A DNA stretch of 64,000 nucleotides, taken from positions 1-64,000 of the forward strand of contig NZ_JBPYCR010000009.1 in NCBI RefSeq assembly GCF_051846915.1. Direction: 5' to 3'. Position 1 is the first letter of the stretch, and each line of letters opens with the position of its first letter. Position numbers and translations under genes: made by a program. The notes below the pieces were generated by a model. It was not told where the DNA came from and did not search any database. It was given only the letters and a program-made list of their open reading frames with translations. Below, in pieces: positions 59,048 through 64,000 of the stretch. The stretch is from JBPYCR01 sp051846915. Lineage in GTDB: Bacteria > Bacillota > Bacilli > Bacillales > Amphibacillaceae.

Positions 59048-59959
59048 TCAAGAATGTTCGTCCGTTAGAACTGTTTTTGCGATCGCTTCATCCAATGCTT
59101 CGAATTCATCGAGATTAATTGTTTCATATAGCTCTTTTCGTGTTTGCATGTCCTCTATACCATTTTCTTGCGTGCCTTCCGTTTTGATTAATTGGAAAAT
59201 CCGTTCATATGCTTTTGCGGCAACACGTAAGGAAGTAACGGGATAGATAACCATGGAGTAACCCATTTCTTCAAATTCGCCCGCTTTTATAAATGGCGTT
59301 TTTCCGAATTCGGTCATGTTTGCTAACAGAGGAACATCAACCTTTTCACTAAATAAGCGAAACTCCTCCTCTGTATGAAGTGCTTCGGGGAATATACCGT
59401 CTGCACCTGCTTCGATGTACAATTCGATTCGTTCAAAGGCGGCATCAATCCCTTCTACAGCCCTTGCATCGGTACGTGCGATAACGACAAGCGATGGGGC
59501 TGCTTTTTTGATCGCCTTTATTTTATGAGCCATTTCTTCTTTTGGAACGAGCTGTTTTCCATTTAAGTGCCCGCACTTTTTAGGTAGTTGTTGATCTTCA
59601 ATTTGCACCGCCGCTACATTTGCTTCCACCATTTCCCGTGCGGTTCGGGCTACGTTCAGCACACCGCCAAATCCGGTGTCGATATCGACGAGAACAGGTA
59701 AATCAGTTGCTCGTACAAGATCTTTAGCTCGGTCGGCAATTTCTGTTGACGTAACAATGCCAAGGTCAGGTATTCCTTTGCTCGCTGTATATGCTCCACC
59801 GGATAAATAAAGCGCAGAAAATCCGGCGTTTTTTGCTGCAAGAGCCGCCATAGCATCATGAGCTCCGGGCATTTGTAATATTTGTTTTTCATTTATTAAC
59901 TGTTTAAACCGATCTGCCAAAACTTCCTGAGAGGATGGTTGGTCAACGATCCAGGCCAT
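59048..59959 (-). CDS. prpB: 2-methylisocitrate lyase
   Basis: ICL/PEPM-superfamily lyase of 303 residues, cleaving 2-methylisocitrate to pyruvate and succinate. The active-site loop is KKCGHLNGKQLVP (about residues 126-138). Also LYLSGGAYTASKGIPDLG, VDIDTGFGG (metal site aspartates) and IARTDARAVEGIDAAFER. It is the last gene of the prpC-prpD-prpB set, with the terminator 12 bp below. The Bacillus counterpart is YqiQ (MmgF). Confidence 0.95.
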   Translation of the reverse strand: MAWIVDQPSSQEVLADRFKQLINEKQILQMPGAHDAMAALAAKNAGFSALYLSGGAYTASKGIPDLGIVTSTEIADRAKDLVRATDLPVLVDIDTGFGGVLNVARTAREMVEANVAAVQIEDQQLPKKCGHLNGKQLVPKEEMAHKIKAIKKAAPSLVVIARTDARAVEGIDAAFERIELYIEAGADGIFPEALHTEEEFRLFSEKVDVPLLANMTEFGKTPFIKAGEFEEMGYSMVIYPVTSLRVAAKAYERIFQLIKTEGTQENGIEDMQTRKELYETINLDEFEALDEAIAKTVLTDEHS

Positions 59960-60110
59960 GGATGAACCTCCTTCTAATCTTAGTTGTTATTTATGGGTAT
60001 TCGGAAATAAGTGTGCGATATTAGCATTACTCATTTTTATTTTTCATGTTCCATATGATAATCCGAATACCCTTAATTTTTGCAAGCGTGAAAACTATAA
60101 AGGTTTTGTA

Positions 60111-61544
60111 TTACTTTTGAACAAATAAATCGAGAAATTCGTTTACATTCATTGCATCTAAATTTTCTTGATCAGAAAAAGCAGCTTCAATCGTTTTTCG
60201 CTGTTTCATAGTATAGTGAACAGCTAAATTGTTAGCGAATTTTTCATCAATTTGTGGATATGCCTCATCTCTTCTGAAACGGTGACCGAGTGGATATTCA
60301 CATTCAATCATTTCGGTTGCTGTACCATCCGTAAACTGAACTTGTACAGCATTGGCAATAGAACGTTTATCTGGATCTAAATAATCTTTTGTATATTGTT
60401 CATTTTCCGTAACGACCATCTTCTCCCTCAATTCATCAATTAACGGGTCAGCAGCAAATTCATGCTCATAATGCTCTGCGACGATATTTCCTTCCATTAA
60501 AGCGATGGCTGTAATGTACTGGAGACAATGGTCACGGTCAGCCGGATTATTTAATGGTCCTTTTTTATCAATAATTCGAATTGCTGATTCATGTGTTGAA
60601 ATAACGATTTTATCGATTTCCTTCAATCGACCCTTTACTTGTGGATGCAATTGAATGGCCGCCTCCGCCGCTGTTTGTGCGTGGAATTCAGCTGGATAAG
60701 AAACTTTAAACAGAACATTTTCCATCACGTATGATGCCATCGGTCTGGCGAGCTTAACGGTTTGTTTATTAAACAAGACATCCTGAAAACCCCATTCTGG
60801 AGCGGTAAGAGCACTTGGATAACCCATTTCGCCTTTGACTGCGAGTAATCCCAGAAAGACTGCACGGCTCGTTGCATCTCCTGCTGCCCACGACTTCCTC
60901 GATCCGGTATTTGGTGCATGACGATATGTGCGTAAACTTGCATTGTCGATCCAGGCGTTAGAAAGAGCATTAATGATCTCTTCACGTCCACCACCGAGCA
61001 TTTTTGTCGCTACTGCAGTGGAAGCAATTTTTACAAGTAACACATGGTCAAGGCCGACACGATTAAAGCTATTCTCTAACGCAAGGATGCCTTGTATTTC
61101 ATGTGCTTTAATCATCATTTCCAGTACATCATGAACGGTTAGGGGATTCTTTCCTTGTGCTAAACGATGCTGGCTGACGTAATCGGCTACAGCTAAAATA
61201 CTTCCTAAGTTATCAGAAGGATGTCCCCATTCTGCCGCGAGCCATGTATCATTATAATCAAGCCAGCGAATAATTGCCCCGATATCGAAAGCTGCTTTGA
61301 CAGGATCGAGCACATGTGTCGTCCCAGGAACTCGCGCCCCGTTCGGAACGGATGTACCGGGAACGATAGGACCGAGAACTTTCGTGCATTCCGGATAACG
61401 AAGTGCTAAAATACCGCATCCTAAGGAATCTTTTAATACGTAGCGAGCGGTCGTATAAGCTTCCTCACTCGTAATTTCCTTGTTTAATACATAGTCGGCG
61501 ATTTCCTCCAACAATTGATCGGCTGTATTTGTTTCTACCTGCAA
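60111..61544 (-). CDS. prpD: 2-methylcitrate dehydratase
   Basis: MmgE/PrpD-family dehydratase of 477 residues. Segments: YVLKDSLGCGILALRYPE, WLDYNDTWLAAEWGHPSDNLG (active-site loop), NTGSRKSWAAGDATSRAV, and in the C-terminal half VSYPAEFHAQTAAEAAI and PLNNPADRDHCLQYI. It dehydrates 2-methylcitrate. I chose the TTG at 61544, six bases after AAAGGAAG; a longer frame reaches 61589. The length then matches Bacillus PrpD (about 472). Confidence 0.93.
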   Translation of the reverse strand: MQVETNTADQLLEEIADYVLNKEITSEEAYTTARYVLKDSLGCGILALRYPECTKVLGPIVPGTSVPNGARVPGTTHVLDPVKAAFDIGAIIRWLDYNDTWLAAEWGHPSDNLGSILAVADYVSQHRLAQGKNPLTVHDVLEMMIKAHEIQGILALENSFNRVGLDHVLLVKIASTAVATKMLGGGREEIINALSNAWIDNASLRTYRHAPNTGSRKSWAAGDATSRAVFLGLLAVKGEMGYPSALTAPEWGFQDVLFNKQTVKLARPMASYVMENVLFKVSYPAEFHAQTAAEAAIQLHPQVKGRLKEIDKIVISTHESAIRIIDKKGPLNNPADRDHCLQYITAIALMEGNIVAEHYEHEFAADPLIDELREKMVVTENEQYTKDYLDPDKRSIANAVQVQFTDGTATEMIECEYPLGHRFRRDEAYPQIDEKFANNLAVHYTMKQRKTIEAAFSDQENLDAMNVNEFLDLFVQK

Positions 61545-61634
61545 TATACTCTTCCTTTCCCCATATTGTTGTTTGTTATGTCGAATCATGCTACAATTTT
61601 TAGTTGGCGGGCGGAATTCAACTCCCCAGTTGAT

Positions 61635-62744
61635 CTACTTATACTGCTCGCCGATATAATTGACACGTGGTCTGAAAAGTCGATTATTTGCATGCTGTTC
61701 CGTTATATGTGCACACAACCCTACAGTCCTAGCACTGAAGAAGATTGGTGTATACAATTCAATTGGAATGCCAAGCTTCCAATAAACCGGAGCTGCATAG
61801 TAATCTAAATTCGGATATAAGTTCTTTTCCTCCTTCATAATGTCTTCGCCTGCTTGACACATTTCAAGAAGTGTATAATCTCCTTCTTCTTCACACAACT
61901 CCTTTAATGATTCTTTCATAATCAATGCGCGAGGATCCATTTTTCGCATGTAGACACGATGGCCAAAACCCATAATTTTTTCTTTATGATGGAGCTTTTT
62001 CATAATGAGTTCTTCAAAGTCTTGTACGGATTCGGCTTCAAGCAACATATACATGACCGCTTCGTTTGCGCCACCATGCAAGTTACCTTTCAAGGATGCG
62101 ACGGCTCCGGTTAAAGCACCGTACATATCAGAATTCGTCGACGCGATAACTCTTGCGGCAAAAGTGGAATTTGGCATCTCGTGTTCACTATATAGCAATA
62201 GGGAACGATCAAATATTTCACTTTCTTTTTCTGTTGGAACTTTCCCGGTTATCATGTATAAAAAATTAGCACTGTAAGATAAATCCTGACGTGGCGGTAC
62301 TGGATCTTTTCCATTCAGGATGCGGTAGCTGTTAACGGTGATCGCAGGTATTTTGGCCAAAAATTCGTAGCCACGACTGTTGTTCGTTTCTTGAGACCGA
62401 TCATCGAGTTTTTTGTCAAAGCCTGCAAGTCCGGAAATGCTCGTTCGTTGTCCGTCCATAGGATGTGTATCTTTCGGCAACATTTTTAACAGATCGTAAA
62501 TGGTATTTGGGACGTCATAGTTTGTTTTTAATCGTTCTTCCAATTGCTTTTTTTCTTCTTGATCGGGTAAAGAACCTTCGAATAAAAGATGAACAATATC
62601 CAAGTAATCATTTGACTTTGATAATTCAATTAAGTCGTGACCTCGAATGACGATCTTCTCCAATTCCGTATCAAGTAATGAGATTGCCGTCTCAGACGCA
62701 ATGACGCCATCCAGTCCAGGGGCAAATTTTGTTTCCGCTTTCAT
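61635..62744 (-). CDS. prpC: 2-methylcitrate synthase
   Basis: Citrate-synthase family enzyme of 369 residues condensing propionyl-CoA with oxaloacetate. Motifs: LHGGANEAVMYML (His), IMGFGHRVYMRKMDPR (His and Arg), and a C-terminal ARTVGLCAHITEQHANNRLFRPR. The first 20 residues carry FAPGLDGVIASETAIS typical of the MmgD/PrpC group. It is the first gene, behind AGAGGAGGAATACT. The identity as methylcitrate rather than citrate synthase rests mainly on its prpD and prpB neighbours. Confidence 0.93.
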   Translation of the reverse strand: MKAETKFAPGLDGVIASETAISLLDTELEKIVIRGHDLIELSKSNDYLDIVHLLFEGSLPDQEEKKQLEERLKTNYDVPNTIYDLLKMLPKDTHPMDGQRTSISGLAGFDKKLDDRSQETNNSRGYEFLAKIPAITVNSYRILNGKDPVPPRQDLSYSANFLYMITGKVPTEKESEIFDRSLLLYSEHEMPNSTFAARVIASTNSDMYGALTGAVASLKGNLHGGANEAVMYMLLEAESVQDFEELIMKKLHHKEKIMGFGHRVYMRKMDPRALIMKESLKELCEEEGDYTLLEMCQAGEDIMKEEKNLYPNLDYYAAPVYWKLGIPIELYTPIFFSARTVGLCAHITEQHANNRLFRPRVNYIGEQYK

Positions 62745-62904
62745 AGTATTCCTCCTCTAATGTAAGAACTTAGTTTTCTAAATCAATTTAATGCGTGTGG
62801 TAGGAAAGAAACATTTAATTATTTGTAATAATTCGAAGTAACACCTCCTGATCTTCATCTTTGCTTTTTCGGGAAATGTCTCTTTTACAATAAATGGTAT
62901 GTAT

Positions 62905-62939
62905 AATGATAGCATATCATTTGAATTTAAATATTTCAA
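62905..62939 (-). promoter_or_regulatory. Promoter of prpCDB with overlapping palindrome
   Basis: On the minus strand TTGAAA (62939-62934) and TATGCT (62916-62911) lie 17 bp apart. The -10 region is covered by the palindrome AATGATA-GCA-TATCATT (62905-62921), a likely repressor site. About 160 bp lie between the promoter and the prpC ATG; no gene is seen there. Confidence 0.5.
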
Positions 62940-63159
62940 TAATTGCTAATGTTTGTGTTCCAGGAAAGTTGGATGAGACTAGATTTAAAATCATTAGCCA
63001 TTAAAAATTGAAGATAACGTGAATAAACATCGTTTATAAAGTTTTAAGTCCTATCTTTGAAATTCAAATTTCAGTTAACTGGAATCAAAATACTTAATTA
63101 ATAGTATTTACTTTTACAAAAAGAATGTTAAACTAATATGAAAACTGAATACTTGAAAT

Positions 63160-63306
63160 TATTCCTTCGGGGTCGGGTGCAATTCCCAACCGACGGTGAT
63201 GAAGCGTCTAGCTTCTTAGTCCGTGACCCGTGCGGCTCATTATGCCAAGCGGTGGACCTGGTGAAAGTCCGGGACCGACAGTTATAGTCTGGATGGGAGA
63301 AGGAAT
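63160..63306 (+). ncRNA. FMN riboswitch (RFN element)
   Basis: All conserved parts of the RFN aptamer are visible: the start CTTCGGGGTCGGGTG, CCCAACCGACGGTGATGAAG, GTCCGTGACCCG, GGTGGACCTGGTGAAAGTCC, GGGACCGACAG and the closing GGATGGGAGAAGGA. It senses FMN and controls the rib operon that begins at ribD. Confidence 0.96.
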
Positions 63307-63484
63307 TTTGGATAGTCAAGCATCTAATAGTGGGCATTTATTAATGATACGGATAGTAGTATTTATTTTTAAACGTTCTGTTGTCCGGAGTGAAATGCGT
63401 AATAATACGTTTATTTCAAACATAAATGTCCATTGACTAGAAGTCTATTTATTTTGCTTGCTTATCTTAAAATTCGATCCTAAC

Positions 63485-63512
63485 GCCTCTGAAGTGTATT
63501 CAGGGGCTTTTT
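63485..63512 (+). terminator. Attenuator terminator of the rib operon
   Basis: Arms GCCTCTGAA and TTCAGGGGC (one G-T pair) around a five-base loop, then TTTTTATT. It lies 27 bp before the ribD ATG and is the expected expression platform of the FMN riboswitch. Confidence 0.85.
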
Positions 63513-63538
63513 ATTATGCAAAAACAGAAAGGAGAGCT

Positions 63539-64000
63539 ATGTTAAACGATCATTATTACATGAATTTTGCTTTGTCACTTGCGAACATGGCTTATGGGCA
63601 AACAAGTCCGAATCCTCCAGTTGGTGCAATTGTCGTTAGAAAAGGGGAGGTTTTAGGTTTTGGCGCTCATTTAAAGGCCGGAAATGCCCATGCGGAAGTG
63701 TATGCATTACAAATGGCTGGATCAAAAGCAATGGGAGCTACTTTATATGTAACATTGGAACCGTGCAGTCATTACGGTGAAACGGCTCCGTGTGTGGATC
63801 TGATTATCGAAATGGGTGTGCAAAGGGTTGTTGTTGCAATGGTCGACCCGAATGAAAGGGTAAAAGGTAAGGGGATAGTTGCCCTAGAAAAGGCAGGGAT
63901 AGAAGTAGATGTTGGTGTTTCACACAAAGAAGCGCAGAAAATGAACGAAGCATTTTCTCATTTTGTAGAGACAAAAACACCTTTTGTCACTGTTAAAACA
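63539..64000 (+). CDS. ribD: Riboflavin deaminase/reductase, C-terminus beyond the right edge
   Basis: The first 154 residues of RibD. The deaminase domain is complete in its key parts: NPPVGAIVVRKGEVLGFGAH, the zinc site HAEVYAL and PCSHYGETAPC. The reductase domain starts near the right edge (PFVTVKT). The ATG at 63539 follows GGAGAGCT. It would be the first of the rib genes controlled by the FMN riboswitch. Confidence 0.95.
   Translation, partial: MLNDHYYMNFALSLANMAYGQTSPNPPVGAIVVRKGEVLGFGAHLKAGNAHAEVYALQMAGSKAMGATLYVTLEPCSHYGETAPCVDLIIEMGVQRVVVAMVDPNERVKGKGIVALEKAGIEVDVGVSHKEAQKMNEAFSHFVETKTPFVTVKT

Overview
The window reads as a chromosomal segment of a low-G+C, endospore-forming Bacillaceae, probably a halotolerant genus of the Oceanobacillus/Virgibacillus type. 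This rests on gene content and family resemblance (Bacillus-type hom-thrC-thrB, a KatE-type large catalase, an Fnr with C-terminal cysteines, DeoR of the SorC type, an mmg-like methylcitrate set, TPP and FMN riboswitches, strong GGAGG ribosome sites, frequent TTG/GTG starts). No database search was possible, so the genus is an inference.

Layout. 1-949: an IS110-type transposase running off the left edge. 1182-4452: threonine operon hom-thrC-thrB (minus). 4871-11528: catalase, a voltage-gated-like K+ channel, a CoA-disulfide reductase and a glutamate-synthase-like flavoprotein (all minus). 12023-17433: small accessory genes (DUF1801, YaiI/YqxD, DMT and MFS transporters, DinB-like, a 50-residue protein, a hemerythrin). 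17544-28183: anaerobic nitrate respiration: fnr (+) faces narK, narI, narJ, narH, narG, two unknown small genes and a second hemerythrin (minus). A candidate Fnr box sits at -41.5 of a candidate promoter ahead of that hemerythrin, suggesting one long transcript. 28506-32434: squalene/phytoene synthase, YeiH with a divergent LysR regulator, two small unknown genes and a decayed merR. 32823-36791: thiamine genes thiW and tenA-thiD-thiM-thiE, each behind its own TPP riboswitch. 37349-42915: a PadR-controlled trio, an Eis-like acetyltransferase and a divergent BCCT transporter. 43258-49388: ribose regulon rbsR, rbsDACBK with LacI-type operators. 49692-57377: a bacterial microcompartment (BMC) operon. 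57466-62939: scoAB CoA-transferase and the methylcitrate-cycle genes prpC-prpD-prpB. 63160-64000: FMN riboswitch, terminator and the start of ribD.

The most striking part is the BMC operon: deoR, pduL, an unknown protein, eutN, an acylating aldehyde dehydrogenase, BMC-H, tpi, rpiB, eutN, BMC-H, eutN, deoC. It looks like a sugar-phosphate-utilising compartment in which deoxyribose-5-phosphate aldolase makes acetaldehyde and glyceraldehyde-3-phosphate. The acetaldehyde would go to acetyl-CoA and then acetyl phosphate, and the triose would be isomerised by a triosephosphate isomerase that itself carries an encapsulation-peptide-like N-terminal helix. Five proteins carry such helices. The RpiB homologue has lost the usual catalytic Cys66 and Thr68, and no trimeric shell protein, alcohol dehydrogenase or electron-transfer protein is encoded. 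The ribose uptake and kinase operon immediately upstream may feed the compartment.

A family of mosaic intergenic repeats (six copies, all in the same orientation) is scattered through the window, and a 21-bp periodic repeat lies between narJ and narI. Most genes are tightly packed, many with ATGA or TAATG overlaps.
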